Positions 20,043-29,954 of a DNA stretch of 54,467 nt are shown here, piece after piece. The notes beneath the pieces were generated by a model. It did no database searches. It was not told where the DNA came from and saw only the letters and a program-made list of their open reading frames with translations. Position 1 is the stretch's first letter; each line of letters starts with the position of its first letter. Source of the stretch: Lysinibacillus antri (GTDB lineage Bacteria; Bacillota; Bacilli; Bacillales_A; Planococcaceae); contig NZ_RYYR01000027.1 in the NCBI RefSeq assembly GCF_003977595.1, positions 1-54,467 of the forward strand, read 5' to 3'. Position numbers and translations under genes: made by a program.

Positions 20043-20070
20043 ACTTTATGCTCGAAATAAAAGAAGCATG
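20043..20070 (-). promoter_or_regulatory. Candidate sigma-E promoter of yabPQ
   Basis: Minus strand -10 CATAAAGT (20050-20043) matches the sigma-E CATAnnnT form. A poorer -35 (TCATGCTT, 20071-20064) lies 13 nt upstream and overlaps the preceding terminator. yabPQ is sigma-E-dependent in B. subtilis; the match here is partial. Confidence 0.5.
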
Positions 20071-20089
20071 ACAATAAATTTTGTCATGC
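20058..20089 (-). terminator. Terminator after rqcP
   Basis: Perfect stem GCATGACA / TGTCATGC (20089-20082 with 20073-20066), 8-nt loop, then TTCTTTTATTT on the minus strand. Confidence 0.75.
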
Positions 20090-20145
20090 CGTAAGTATTT
20101 ACTATTTTTCCTTCTCACATTGAACTTTACATGTAAGAGAACTAT

Positions 20146-20436
20146 CTATTCTTCATCATCAATAAATTGAGGTTCGATTTTATCAAGTTTTTCTTCTTTA
20201 AGAATTGTAAACATCTTCAACGCATCCTCTTTACGAACAGTTTCTTTTAACTCTTCCACACGCGCTGTTACTACTTTTTGTCCAAAACGGATGGCCAATT
20301 CATCGCCTACTTTTACGACACTTCCTGCTTTTGCTACTTTGCCGTTAATGGTAATTCTCCCTTGAACGGCAACTTCTTTTGCTAATGTTCGTCTTTTAAT
20401 TAATCTTGATACTTTTAAAAATTTATCTAATCGCAT
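20146..20436 (-). CDS. rqcP: RqcP, S4-domain ribosome quality-control factor (YabO)
   Basis: S4 domain protein that binds stalled 50S subunits and assists RqcH in adding alanine tails. 96 residues, beginning MRLDKFLKVSRLIKRRT, with the S4 RNA-binding segment over about 1-60 and an acidic tail. AAGGAG precedes the start. It is 3 nt downstream of mazG, the standard mazG-yabO pairing. Confidence 0.95.
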   Translation of the reverse strand: MRLDKFLKVSRLIKRRTLAKEVAVQGRITINGKVAKAGSVVKVGDELAIRFGQKVVTARVEELKETVRKEDALKMFTILKEEKLDKIEPQFIDDEE

Positions 20437-20439
20437 AGA

Positions 20440-21906
20440 CTAATTCTCCTTTTTCTCTAAAGCTTTTGCTTCATTCCAAAATGAATCTAGCTGTTCTAAC
20501 GTAAATTCATTAAAGGATTTCCCACTCATTTTCACCTGTTCTTCTACAAACTTAAATCTACGAGCAAATTTCTCATTCGCATGAATCATTGCTTCCTCAG
20601 GTGATATTTTATAAAAGCGCGCGATATTTACCAGTGTAAATAATACATCGCCAAACTCATCTAAACGTGCCTTAGCTGTACCCTTCGTCACTTCGTCTCT
20701 AAACTCCTGCCATTCTTCGGCAAACTTATCCCATGCTCCATCAGCATTTGGCCAATCAAACCCTACAGAGGCCGCCTTTTTTTGATAGTTATAAGAAGTT
20801 TGTAGAGAAGAACTTGCGCGATACTCACCTTTTAACATCGAACCCGATTGTTCCCCTTTTTCTGCTCGTTTAATTTCTTCCCAATTGGCCACGACTTCTT
20901 CGGCATCTTCTACATTTACATCCCCAAACACATGAGGATGACGGCGTATCATTTTTTCACTAATCGAAGCGAGTACTTCTTCTAAATTAAAATAGCCTGC
21001 ATCTTCACCAATTTGAGCATGTAAGAACACTTGCAATAAAACATCGCCTAATTCATCTACCATTGCAAAGTCATCTTCTTCATCAATTGCTGCTAAAAAT
21101 TCGTGCGCCTCTTCAATTAAATATTTCTTTAAGCTTTCATGGGTTTGTTTTTGATCCCAAGGGCAACCGTTTGGACCTCGTAATGTCGCAATAATCTTCC
21201 TAAATGTAGTCCAATCACGAAGCGCATCCAAATCATTTTCAACAGGTGGCACATAGATTGTTGTTAAATTATTAATTTCAACAGCTTGATCCAATTCATA
21301 TAAAGGAACCGTTGTAAGCTTTTCAGTTGAGGAACCTGCAGCCGTTACAATTGTTACAGGATAATCATCACGGTATTTTTCCATTAAGGTTAACTTCACT
21401 TCTGATGCACTAAAGGAATCATACACTTGAGCAATTAAAACATGACCGCGCATATTTACATCATGAATTGAAAAATTCGTCCCGTCTAACAATTGAAAAC
21501 CATCAATTGGATCAATTTTTAGCGCACCAAAAATTGGGTCTAAAAAGCTTTGACCACCTTCAATTTTTACATCTATTTTCCCTTCCAACATAGCCGCAAT
21601 CAGTAATTGAACAGTTTGCTCTGCCACTAAAGGATGGCCCGGTACCGCATACATAATAGGCTCCATTTGTGCCATTTCTATTAGCTTTTGACTAATTTCC
21701 TCATATACCGGTTGAAAGGTTTCATGCTTTTCGTATACTGCATCAAAACTTTCGAACACAACACCCTCTTGTTGTAATTCTTTCACAACAGGATGATCCA
21801 TAGTACGAACATATATTTTACTTGCCGATTTTAACTTTTTATAAACACCCATTTGCAATTGGTCTAAATCACCAGCACCTAGACCGATAACCGTTAATTG
21901 ATGCAT
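20440..21906 (-). CDS. mazG: Tetrapyrrole methylase-like / MazG NTP pyrophosphohydrolase fusion (YabN)
   Basis: About 488 residues. The first 220 form a SAM-type tetrapyrrole methylase domain (VIGLGAGDLDQ), followed by tandem MazG regions (GCPWDQKQTHESLKKY near 255-270 and EEWQEFRDEV near 395). The MazG part hydrolyses nucleoside triphosphates; the methylase-like half has no proven substrate. ATG at 21906 is preferred to GTG at 21915 because TAGGTG gives a plausible ribosome site for it. The gene follows yabM directly, as in B. subtilis. Confidence 0.94.
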   Translation of the reverse strand: MHQLTVIGLGAGDLDQLQMGVYKKLKSASKIYVRTMDHPVVKELQQEGVVFESFDAVYEKHETFQPVYEEISQKLIEMAQMEPIMYAVPGHPLVAEQTVQLLIAAMLEGKIDVKIEGGQSFLDPIFGALKIDPIDGFQLLDGTNFSIHDVNMRGHVLIAQVYDSFSASEVKLTLMEKYRDDYPVTIVTAAGSSTEKLTTVPLYELDQAVEINNLTTIYVPPVENDLDALRDWTTFRKIIATLRGPNGCPWDQKQTHESLKKYLIEEAHEFLAAIDEEDDFAMVDELGDVLLQVFLHAQIGEDAGYFNLEEVLASISEKMIRRHPHVFGDVNVEDAEEVVANWEEIKRAEKGEQSGSMLKGEYRASSSLQTSYNYQKKAASVGFDWPNADGAWDKFAEEWQEFRDEVTKGTAKARLDEFGDVLFTLVNIARFYKISPEEAMIHANEKFARRFKFVEEQVKMSGKSFNEFTLEQLDSFWNEAKALEKKEN

Positions 21907-21915
21907 TTCCTTCAC

Positions 21916-23523
21916 CTACTTCTTTTTATTTAAAAACAGCTGATAAATGGCCATTTTTCGTCCAAAGGGCAACATAAACCATTCTTTTTCTGCTAAAATT
22001 TTTGTTTTTGCGACAATCGTTAAAAAGATAAAAGCCCCTATGAAAATCAAACTTCCACCAACAACAACTGCCTCTAGTCTACCTGTAATAAAGTGATTTA
22101 ATGTTTGTAATAGTTTATCCATAATGAATACCGATACAGTCATACCTATACTTGCAAAGATTAACTTTATGTAAAATGCCTGTTTTGCTAATTGAATACC
22201 CATTAATCTTTTCAAATAAATGATTAGTAAACTTGCACTTAAAAATAGTCCGATATCACTTGTAACCGCTGCTCCTAAGACGCCAAATTGCGGAATGAAT
22301 AAATGATTGCCAATATATTTTACTAGGATTGCCACTATTAAAATCACAGCAGGAATTTTCAACTTATCCATCCCTTGTAGCATCGCTGTGAAAGTTAAAA
22401 TGATGGAAAGGGGAACAATTTGCAAAACATACACGATTAACACATTGGATAATACGCTTGTTTCAAATAACATTTCGTTCACATAAGGCATGACAATCAC
22501 TAACCCTAGCGATGCTGCCACCGCAAGTAAAACCGAAGCACGGAATGTCAATTGAATAAAAGGAACAGGACCTCTGCCACTCTTTTGCTTAGAATGATAA
22601 GCAATTAATGGGACAATGGCTAGTGATAAGGATGAAGCAATTGTCACTCCTAACTGAACAAGTGGTTGTCCACGATCATAGATTCCTTTTGTCTCCATTG
22701 CATTCATTTTTTCCATCCCATTTTCTACTAATAGAGAAAATACCGTAAAGGAGTCAATTAGTTGAAAGCAAAGCAAAAGTAAACTACTCATACTTACACT
22801 TAAGCTTAAAACAGTTACTTCTTTAAGAATCGGCCATTTCGGTTGTTGTATAATTTTTTGAGGTTTTACTAGCAGACTTGATTTCTTTGAAAAGTATAGT
22901 AATAATACTACTCCCGCTACTTCCCCTATAATTGTTCCGAAGACAGCCATATTTCCTGCAGCATATAGGGATTTGGATGTTTGCATGATCATAAATGCAC
23001 CCACTAAAATAATACAAACACGAACAAATTGCTCAAAAACTTGCGCATAAGCAACTGGGGCCATATCACCTTTCGATTGAAACGCACCTTTTAATAATGC
23101 GAGCATTGGCATAAATAACGTTACAAATGCCCCTGTTTTTAATAACGGGGCTAATTGAATATCACCCATCATGTGAGCTAGTTGAGTAGCTCCAAAAAAT
23201 AAAAGACTAAAAAATACGATGGATAAGGTTGTTAAGTACAGAAAGATTGTACGAGTAATCATGCTTTTTTGTTCAATAGACATGGCATTTGATTCGGCAT
23301 CAGCTAACATTTTAGAAATAGCCACGGCAAAACCACCCGATGTCCAAACAACAAATATTGAAATAAACGGATACACTTGTTGATATATGTAAAAACCTTG
23401 ATCACCAACTAAGTTTTGAAAAGGGACACGGTAAATGGCACTCAATATCTTCACGAGCAATGCGGCAATTGTTAATAACAAAGCCCCCTTCATATACCCC
23501 TTCATCCCGAACTTATTTGCCAT
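21916..23523 (-). CDS. MOP-superfamily lipid flippase-like exporter (YabM/SpoVB-like)
   Basis: Polytopic membrane protein, 535 residues with about 14 hydrophobic helices, of the MurJ/SpoVB/Wzx superfamily. The N-terminus KGALLLTIAALLVKILSAIY and FQNLVGDQGFYIYQ is the family signature. It may move lipid-linked sugars during envelope or spore cortex synthesis. Synteny (spoVT-yabM-mazG) identifies it with B. subtilis YabM rather than with SpoVB itself. AGAGGA lies 7 nt before the ATG. A dispersed repeat sits just upstream. Confidence 0.92.
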   Translation of the reverse strand: MANKFGMKGYMKGALLLTIAALLVKILSAIYRVPFQNLVGDQGFYIYQQVYPFISIFVVWTSGGFAVAISKMLADAESNAMSIEQKSMITRTIFLYLTTLSIVFFSLLFFGATQLAHMMGDIQLAPLLKTGAFVTLFMPMLALLKGAFQSKGDMAPVAYAQVFEQFVRVCIILVGAFMIMQTSKSLYAAGNMAVFGTIIGEVAGVVLLLYFSKKSSLLVKPQKIIQQPKWPILKEVTVLSLSVSMSSLLLLCFQLIDSFTVFSLLVENGMEKMNAMETKGIYDRGQPLVQLGVTIASSLSLAIVPLIAYHSKQKSGRGPVPFIQLTFRASVLLAVAASLGLVIVMPYVNEMLFETSVLSNVLIVYVLQIVPLSIILTFTAMLQGMDKLKIPAVILIVAILVKYIGNHLFIPQFGVLGAAVTSDIGLFLSASLLIIYLKRLMGIQLAKQAFYIKLIFASIGMTVSVFIMDKLLQTLNHFITGRLEAVVVGGSLIFIGAFIFLTIVAKTKILAEKEWFMLPFGRKMAIYQLFLNKKK

Positions 23524-23561
23524 TATAATTCCTCTTTCTTCCTAAAACTAAAAATAGTATA

Positions 23562-23650
23562 TCAGAGAAAAGCGTAAGGCGCTCGCCCAGCTCTTGATGG
23601 TACTGGAGGTAAAGTCAATTTCTTAGGAAGCGCAGCCTACCACTGTAAGC
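23562..23650. repeat. Dispersed intergenic repeat, copy 2
   Basis: Plus-strand left motif GAAAAGCGTAAGGCGCTCGC (23567-23586) followed by CCAGCTCTTGATGGTACTGG and a right part GCCTACCACTG (23635-23645). It occupies the spoVT-yabM gap along with further GC-rich sequence to about 23720. Confidence 0.8.
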
Positions 23651-23739
23651 TGCGTACTAAGTCCAGAAAATGTTAGAAGCAAACTTAAAATATGAGCGGA
23701 CCTTACACTAAGCACAATTTAAAAAGGATATAAAAAACT

Positions 23740-23775
23740 CCCCATATAAAAACGCCTCCTGTTACAGAGACGTAT
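23740..23775 (-). terminator. Terminator after spoVT
   Basis: Minus-strand arms ACGTCTCTG and CAGGAGGCGT form an imperfect stem, followed by TTTTTATATGG. Confidence 0.65.
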
Positions 23776-23785
23776 TTTATGTTAT

Positions 23786-24322
23786 TTAGTTTTCCATTTG
23801 TTTTGCTAAGAAATTTGCGGCCGTTTCAGCTGCTTTTTGCTCAACTTCCGTAATGGCATGCACTTTTGAAATGAGGTATACTGCCCCAATTGCATCACCA
23901 TTTGTAATAATCGGCGCTACACAGTAAGATTTTACTTGCTCAAACTGTCCTGGAATCAGCTCAATTGTTGTTTCTGTTTTTTCACTGATTACAGAACGTT
24001 GCTTCATAAAGTCCTCAGCAAATACTGAAAGACGACGATTTGTATATTCCTTTTTTGATAACCCAGCTACCGCAATCATTTCATCTCGATCGCTAATTAG
24101 TGCTGGTGTACCAACTGTTTCGTAAAGGGAATCCACATATTCTTTAGCAAACTCGCTTAAGTCATTTATAGGAGAATATTTTTTTAAGATAACTTCTCCT
24201 TCTCTATCAGTGTAAATTTCTAATGGATCACCTTCACGAATTCGCATTGTTCTGCGAATTTCTTTAGGAATAACTACTCGGCCTAAATCATCAATACGAC
24301 GGACAATTCCTGTTGCTTTCAT
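23786..24322 (-). CDS. spoVT: Stage V sporulation transcription factor SpoVT
   Basis: Forespore regulator that tunes sigma-G genes. 178 residues: AbrB-type swapped-hairpin DNA-binding domain at 1-50 (MKATGIVRRIDDLGRVVIPK) and a GAF-like domain from about 55 to the end. AGAGAGG precedes the ATG. It has a near-perfect sigma-G promoter, as in B. subtilis. A second AbrB-domain gene, abrB, is in this window at 44807. Confidence 0.98.
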   Translation of the reverse strand: MKATGIVRRIDDLGRVVIPKEIRRTMRIREGDPLEIYTDREGEVILKKYSPINDLSEFAKEYVDSLYETVGTPALISDRDEMIAVAGLSKKEYTNRRLSVFAEDFMKQRSVISEKTETTIELIPGQFEQVKSYCVAPIITNGDAIGAVYLISKVHAITEVEQKAAETAANFLAKQMEN

Positions 24323-24364
24323 CTAGTTGCCTCTCTTTCGAAATCAATTTTTGATTCACATTGA

Positions 24365-24394
24365 TAGTATGGATAATATTTGGCCAATGTATGC
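24365..24394 (-). promoter_or_regulatory. spoVT promoter, sigma-G
   Basis: Minus strand GCATA (24394-24390), 18-nt spacer, CATACTA (24371-24365): full agreement with the sigma-G consensus, 43 nt before the start codon. Confidence 0.87.
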
Positions 24395-24502
24395 AAAAAG
24401 TGTATGAAGAGGATGAAATTCTAAGTATTTTACTACATAAAAACCGTTATTGATTGAATAATTTACTTTCTGTCAGGTATAAATGCTATGCCGAGACCAT
24501 GA

Positions 24503-27500
24503 TTATTGCTCTTTTTTAGCCTTTGCCACGATTTCTACCATTTGTTCTAACACATCGAAGGAATCATATTTTCCACATTTCTTCTCATCAATAGTAAGCG
24601 TTAACTTTGCACCATCCATTTCAAATCCTACTGCTCGGTCAAACTTCATCGAATCTGCGACAATGACACTTCCATCGACTTTTGCCGTTCCTTCTTCTGA
24701 TAAATAAATTGAAATAATTTTTTGCTTTTCTTTAATCGCCGTTATTCCCGCTTCCAACGCCCATACTTTTATACGAGCAATGCGTAATAACTTTTCTGTT
24801 TCATCTGGTAAATCACCAAAACGGTCATGAAGTTCATCGATAATCTCGTTATAGTCATCAATACGGTCCATCGATTTAATTCGTTTATACATTTGGATTT
24901 TTTGATATCCATCTGGAATATATTTGTCCGGTATATAGGCGTCCGTGTGTAGGATAATTTCAACATCTGGAATATCTTCCTTTTTCACACCCGTTTGTCG
25001 TTCAACTATAGCTTCCTCTAACATTTGCGAGTATAAATCATACCCCACAGAATCAATAAATCCATGTTGTTGTGCCCCTAATAAGTTCCCGGCACCTCGA
25101 ATGGATAAATCTCGCATCGCTATTTTAAATCCTGATCCTAGTTCTGTGAATTCTTTTATGGCTTGAAGTCTTTGCTCGGCTACATCTGTTAGCACCTTAT
25201 CACGTTGATACATAAAATATGCATACGCAATACGGTTAGATCGCCCTACTCGTCCGCGCAATTGATACAACTGGGATAAGCCCATCCGATCTGCATCATG
25301 AACAATCAGTGTATTCACATTCGGAATATCTACGCCCGTTTCGATAATAGTCGTTGTAACAAGTACATCATATTCTCCATCAAGGAAATTTAAAATAACC
25401 GATTCTAATTGTGTTTCGGTCATTTTCCCATGCGCATAACCAACTCGCGCTTCAGGCACAAGCATTTGGATTTCTTCTACTTTTCTTGTCATATCTTCTA
25501 CTCGATTATATAAGTAAAACGTTTGTCCGCCCCTTGCCATTTCCCTTTCAATCGCTTCACGAATCAGTGCTCCGTTATACTCCATCACATACGTTTGAAC
25601 AGGGAAACGATTTTGTGGCGGTGTTTCAATAACAGACAAATCTCTTACCCCAACCATTGACATATGTAATGTTCTTGGAATTGGAGTTGCTGTTAAAGTT
25701 AACACGTCGACATTCGTTTTTAATTGTTTAATTTTTTCTTTATGAGTAACACCAAATCGCTGCTCTTCATCAACAATTAATAAACCTAAATCATGGAAGA
25801 CAAGATCCTTCGATAAAATACGATGGGTTCCAATGACCATATCAACGGTTCCTTCTTTTAGGCCCTTAATTGTCTCCGTTTGTTGTTTTTTCGTTCTAAA
25901 ACGACTAAGTAGCCCTACATTAATAGCGTACTCCTGGAATCGCTCTTGAATGGATTCATAATGTTGTTGGGCTAAAATCGTTGTTGGTACAAGAAATGCT
26001 ACTTGTTTACCATCCATAATCGCTTTAAACGCAGCACGAATCGCTACCTCTGTTTTTCCGTAACCCACGTCTCCACATACTAGTCGATCCATTGGGCGTT
26101 CTCGTTCCATATCTCTCTTCACTTCAATAATCGAACGTAATTGGTCCTCTGTTTCTTCATATGGGAAAGAAGCTTCAAAATTCCGTTGTTCATCTGTGTC
26201 CGGTGCAAAAGCATATCCTTTTTCAGCCTCTCGTTTTGCATAAAGCTTGATTAAATCGTCCGCAATATCATTAACAGCTGATGAAACTTTTGCTTTTGTC
26301 TTTTTCCACTCAGCGCCACCAAGTTTATGAAGCTTTGGCTCTTTCCCTTCAGAGGCAACGTATTTTTGGATTAAGTCAATTTGATCGACGGGAACGTACA
26401 ATTTATCATCGGCACGATAGCGAATATGAAGATAGTCTTTATGTGTCCCATTTACTTCTAACGTTTCAATACCAATATATTTCCCAATCCCATGGTGAAC
26501 ATGTACAACATAGTCACCCGGTTTAATCTCGGTATAACTTTTTATCCGTTCAGCATTTGACATTTTTTGCTGACGACGTGGTTTTCTTTTGGCTTGCTGC
26601 TTAAATAATTCATCATCTGTCACAATAGCAATTCGCTGTAAAGGAAGCTCAAACCCAGTTTGCAAAGAACCATCAACTAAATAAATACCAGCTTCTTTTG
26701 GCGTACCTAGTAAACTATGGATATCATATTCTTCAAGTAAACTTTGCATTTTCTTTATGCGCTCTTTACCTTCTGCAACAAAGAGAACCGTAAAACTCTC
26801 TTGACTCCAACGTTCAACCTCATTTTTTAGCAGTTCTATTTGTCCGTGGAACTGTTGCATTGGCTTACAAGAAAAGTTCGTTGTCTTTTTAAATGTCACC
26901 CCAGCAAAGGTCCTTGCAAAAAGGGCAAAGTAAAGCTTTTGCTGCTCAATCATCGAAACGACTTCTTTAAATGCAAAGGATGGATTCACATCATGAACGA
27001 TTTTTCCTTCTTCAATTAATGACATAAACCAATCTTCTTCTTCTTTCTCCCAAGCGTCCATTACTTCTTGTATACGGCCTAATTCGTCAAAAAGAACTAT
27101 TCCATCTTTTGCAAAGTAATCACCTAAAAAGGAAATTTCATCATATAACAGCGAACCGTATTTTGTTACATGATTCGGAATGTTTCCTTGCTTTAACATT
27201 TCGATATCGTATTCAATATTTTGATAAAGCGCTTCTTGTACTTCCTGTTTCTTCACTTTTTTCAAGCTTCGACCAAGCGCAATTTCGAGTCTTTCTGCTA
27301 ATTCAAATCTTTGTTCGGTTGTTAAAAGCAATTCAGTTGCAGGCAAAATTTGAATGGATTCTAACCTGTCAATTGAGCGTTGGTCATCTGCTGAAAATGT
27401 GCGAATGGAATCAATTTCCACATCAAAAAGCTCAATACGAATAGGTGACTCTGCATAAGGTGGGTAAACATCTAATATTCCCCCACGTAATGCAAACTCA

Positions 27501-28018
27501 CCTGGCGTTGTTACCATTTGTCCTCTTGTATACCCCATTTTGACTAACTGCAGTAACCATTCCTCAATGTCAATTTCCTTGCCAATGGATGCTTCTAAAA
27601 ATGCGCTTTTCCATTGTGCTACAGGTGTCATCATTTTCCGCATTCCTGCAATTGGAATTACATAGATCCCTAAGTCATTCTTCACTAAATGGTCGAGTGT
27701 TGCGATACGGTTGGCTCTTAATTCGGGTGAAGCAATTGTTAAATCCGCAGCAATAAACTCATCTGCTGGATAATAGTATACATAGTCTTCCCCAACTAAA
27801 GAGGATAAATCATCCACTAGTTTTTGCGCCTGTAAAAGGTTAGGCGATAAAATATAAATCGACCTTTTTAATTGTTTAAAAATGCTATGAATTAATACAG
27901 GTCTAGCACTTCCCGTTAACCCTGTAATAAGTTGCGAATCATAAGCTTGTTCGCCAATTTGCTGAATAAACGAATTTATATGTCTATCTTGAGAGAATAA
28001 TTGATGTAAAACGTCCAT
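24503..28018 (-). CDS. mfd: Transcription-repair coupling factor Mfd
   Basis: DNA translocase that removes stalled RNA polymerase and recruits UvrA. 1171 residues: UvrB-homology N-terminus, RNA polymerase-interacting domain (KPGDYVVHVHHGIGKYIG), RecG-like helicase core with Walker A GDVGYGKTE and Walker B DEEQRFG, TRG motif region GRVGRS, and C-terminal autoinhibitory domain. The ATG at 28018 has GAAGGGGG 7 nt upstream; the longer frame to 28087 adds only a hydrophobic, AT-rich, untranslated-looking stretch. B. subtilis Mfd is 1177 residues. Confidence 0.98.
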   Translation of the reverse strand: MDVLHQLFSQDRHINSFIQQIGEQAYDSQLITGLTGSARPVLIHSIFKQLKRSIYILSPNLLQAQKLVDDLSSLVGEDYVYYYPADEFIAADLTIASPELRANRIATLDHLVKNDLGIYVIPIAGMRKMMTPVAQWKSAFLEASIGKEIDIEEWLLQLVKMGYTRGQMVTTPGEFALRGGILDVYPPYAESPIRIELFDVEIDSIRTFSADDQRSIDRLESIQILPATELLLTTEQRFELAERLEIALGRSLKKVKKQEVQEALYQNIEYDIEMLKQGNIPNHVTKYGSLLYDEISFLGDYFAKDGIVLFDELGRIQEVMDAWEKEEEDWFMSLIEEGKIVHDVNPSFAFKEVVSMIEQQKLYFALFARTFAGVTFKKTTNFSCKPMQQFHGQIELLKNEVERWSQESFTVLFVAEGKERIKKMQSLLEEYDIHSLLGTPKEAGIYLVDGSLQTGFELPLQRIAIVTDDELFKQQAKRKPRRQQKMSNAERIKSYTEIKPGDYVVHVHHGIGKYIGIETLEVNGTHKDYLHIRYRADDKLYVPVDQIDLIQKYVASEGKEPKLHKLGGAEWKKTKAKVSSAVNDIADDLIKLYAKREAEKGYAFAPDTDEQRNFEASFPYEETEDQLRSIIEVKRDMERERPMDRLVCGDVGYGKTEVAIRAAFKAIMDGKQVAFLVPTTILAQQHYESIQERFQEYAINVGLLSRFRTKKQQTETIKGLKEGTVDMVIGTHRILSKDLVFHDLGLLIVDEEQRFGVTHKEKIKQLKTNVDVLTLTATPIPRTLHMSMVGVRDLSVIETPPQNRFPVQTYVMEYNGALIREAIEREMARGGQTFYLYNRVEDMTRKVEEIQMLVPEARVGYAHGKMTETQLESVILNFLDGEYDVLVTTTIIETGVDIPNVNTLIVHDADRMGLSQLYQLRGRVGRSNRIAYAYFMYQRDKVLTDVAEQRLQAIKEFTELGSGFKIAMRDLSIRGAGNLLGAQQHGFIDSVGYDLYSQMLEEAIVERQTGVKKEDIPDVEIILHTDAYIPDKYIPDGYQKIQMYKRIKSMDRIDDYNEIIDELHDRFGDLPDETEKLLRIARIKVWALEAGITAIKEKQKIISIYLSEEGTAKVDGSVIVADSMKFDRAVGFEMDGAKLTLTIDEKKCGKYDSFDVLEQMVEIVAKAKKEQ

Positions 28019-28138
28019 TCCTAAACCCCCTTCTATTAAAAAGAGTAATATTATGTATATACATATGATGATTATTAAGAAATTCAAATGATGTATAAAT
28101 TTACATAAATTGAATAGCGGCTAGCTTTTCTTTAAAAA

Positions 28139-28183
28139 GTGGAAGAAGCCTTGGTTTCACTTTTGAACCAAAGCATCTTCCTA
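28139..28183 (-). terminator. Terminator after fin
   Basis: Arms GGAAGAAGCCTTGGTT (28141-28156) and AACCAAAGCATCTTCC (28166-28181) pair with two mismatches, followed on the minus strand by ACTTTTTAAAG. Confidence 0.82.
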
Positions 28184-28210
28184 TAACCCGTTATTTTATT
28201 CGATCTCCAC

Positions 28211-28438
28211 TTATTGAAGCCAATTTTTCAATGCATAATAATCAGGGAATTGTCTTAAAGAGTCCTCACAGTGTTCACAAATACAATGCACTGTAGTATC
28301 ACCGTGCTCATCTTTTTCAATATAATCGTCAATTTCTCCAATTTCGAATAAATGCATTTTTTTAATCGTTTCATCTGCATCAAATGGTAAAGTTCCAATT
28401 TCAGTTTCGCAATGGCGGCAACGATAACGAACAGGCAT
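28211..28438 (-). CDS. fin: Anti-sigma-F factor Fin (YabK)
   Basis: Small zinc protein that in B. subtilis helps the forespore switch from sigma-F to sigma-G. 75 residues with two C-x2-C pairs: CRHC (7-10) and CEHC (54-57), with C52 just before. It lies between pth and mfd as in B. subtilis. AAGGAGG precedes the ATG. The upstream promoter has a sigma-G/sigma-F-type match. Confidence 0.93.
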   Translation of the reverse strand: MPVRYRCRHCETEIGTLPFDADETIKKMHLFEIGEIDDYIEKDEHGDTTVHCICEHCEDSLRQFPDYYALKNWLQ

Positions 28439-28488
28439 TAGAATCGTCCTCCTTTAAGTATGTAGCTTAACAAACGCTGACCTACTCA

Positions 28489-28518
28489 AAGTATGGACCT
28501 ATTTTTTCTAAATTATGC
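28489..28518 (-). promoter_or_regulatory. fin promoter, sigma-G/sigma-F type
   Basis: Minus strand GCATA (28518-28514), 18-nt spacer, CATACTT (28495-28489), one base off the sigma-G -10. GG at 28499-28498 could also serve a sigma-F -10. In B. subtilis fin is read by both forespore sigma factors. Confidence 0.72.
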
Positions 28519-28575
28519 ACACATCATCTCGTCCTTAGAACGACGAATATTCGCTTAACTAGCTTGATGAATCCA

Positions 28576-29142
28576 CTATCCAATTGCGTTAAATTCGCTC
28601 ATGACATCTAAAAACTTTTTCGTTAAAGAAGTTTCAACCGCTGCTACAGTTTTTTCGATAGCATCTTTTATAATTGGGTCGTCCTCTTTTGAAAACTTTG
28701 ATAAAACGTAATCTGGAACTTTCATCCCTGCTGGTGGTCGACTAATGCCCACACGGATTCGATTAAATTCCTGTGTCCCTAGATGCTGTATCAATGATTT
28801 AATGCCGTTATGACCACCTGCACTACCTTTTTGACGTAATCGAAGCTTTCCTGTTTCTAAATCTAAATCATCATAAATAACGATAATATCTTCTATATCT
28901 ATATCAAAATAATCCATTAATGGACGAACAGATTCTCCAGATAAGTTCATATATGTTAAAGGTTTTAATAATATAACCTTTCCTTCTGGACGATGTACGG
29001 TTGCAAACATTCCATTAAATTTCATTTGATTCAACGGTGCATCCCATTTTTTTGAAAGGGCATCAATACATTCAAATCCTATATTATGACGTGTATATTC
29101 ATATTGTTTTCCTGGATTCCCTAATCCAATAATCAATTTCAT
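28576..29142 (-). CDS. pth: Peptidyl-tRNA hydrolase (SpoVC)
   Basis: Frees tRNA from dropped-off peptidyl-tRNA. 188 residues. Active-site His19 lies in TRHNIGF, substrate-binding Asn in TYMNLSG (64-70), Asp in DDLDL (91-95) and [11 protein letters not shown] (106-116). AAGGATGAG precedes the ATG. It follows ctc in the usual order. Confidence 0.98.
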   Translation of the reverse strand: MKLIIGLGNPGKQYEYTRHNIGFECIDALSKKWDAPLNQMKFNGMFATVHRPEGKVILLKPLTYMNLSGESVRPLMDYFDIDIEDIIVIYDDLDLETGKLRLRQKGSAGGHNGIKSLIQHLGTQEFNRIRVGISRPPAGMKVPDYVLSKFSKEDDPIIKDAIEKTVAAVETSLTKKFLDVMSEFNAIG

Positions 29143-29276
29143 GATTTCTCATCCTTTATTCACTAATCGTAGCCTATTTTACCATATGACTGTTTAAAAA
29201 ACTAAAACTAATCCTTTATAATTTTTCGCTCGTATGTATTAATATTACCTTCTCATTCCCATTATCCTTCTTTTTC

Positions 29277-29313
29277 ATAAAATAAAAATGTATGAGCAAA
29301 TAACCCATACATT
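29277..29313 (-). terminator. Terminator after ctc
   Basis: Perfect stem AATGTATG / CATACATT (29287-29294, 29306-29313), 11-nt loop, then TTTATTTTATG on the minus strand. Confidence 0.82.
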
Positions 29314-29324
29314 TTATTAAATCA

Positions 29325-29954
29325 TTAGTTTTCAGATTCAGGTGCTCCCGATGCTTTTATATCCTGGTTCTCTGTATCACCTTGTCCTGCCGTATCATCA
29401 TTAATAACAACAGGAGGCGTAACCGTTGCTAAAACATCCTCATCAGCATTAACAACCGTATATGCAATTGACCCTCGAATATCTAAAATAGACAGTGACT
29501 CATTCATCGCTAAATTTGAAACATCTACTTCTATCGATTCAGGTATATCTGATGGTTTTACTTTAATCGTAATCTCACGGATAGGTTGAGTTAAAACGCC
29601 ACCCTCACGTACACCTACTGCTTCCCCAATAATCGAAACTGGTACTGCCACTTCCAATTCCTCGGCCATGTTGATCGATAAGAAGTCTACATGTTTCACT
29701 AAACCTTTCATAGCACATCTTTGTACTTCGTTTAAAACGGCATTCACTTGTTTACCTTCAATATCAATTTTAAACACACTTGTACGACCAAACTTTTGTA
29801 CAGCTTTAGCCGTTTCTTTATAGTCTAGGTATACAGGCACTGCCTCCACGTTATAACCATAAATGACTGCAGGCAGCTGACCCTCTTTTCGAAGTTTTGT
29901 TAAAGTTGAACGAGCACCTTTCGTTCGTCTCTTCGCTTGTAATACAATATCCAT
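29325..29954 (-). CDS. ctc: Ribosomal protein bL25, Ctc/TL5 long form
   Basis: Binds 5S rRNA in the 50S subunit. 209 residues: N-terminal L25 domain (1-90, with GQLPAVIYGYN) and C-terminal TL5 beta domain (95-185), then an acidic, probably disordered tail. ATG at 29954 has AAAGGGG 6 nt upstream. In B. subtilis the gene is under sigma-B; I see no GTTT/GGGTAW pair upstream here. The gene is separated from prs by a 2-kb accessory pocket. Confidence 0.95.
   Translation of the reverse strand: MDIVLQAKRRTKGARSTLTKLRKEGQLPAVIYGYNVEAVPVYLDYKETAKAVQKFGRTSVFKIDIEGKQVNAVLNEVQRCAMKGLVKHVDFLSINMAEELEVAVPVSIIGEAVGVREGGVLTQPIREITIKVKPSDIPESIEVDVSNLAMNESLSILDIRGSIAYTVVNADEDVLATVTPPVVINDDTAGQGDTENQDIKASGAPESEN

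Noticed and set aside
28019..28087. N-terminal hydrophobic extension of Mfd
   Set aside because: The 23 extra codons encode an Ile/Leu run from AT-rich leader sequence; a strong ribosome site lies directly before ATG 28018, which matches the known Mfd start.
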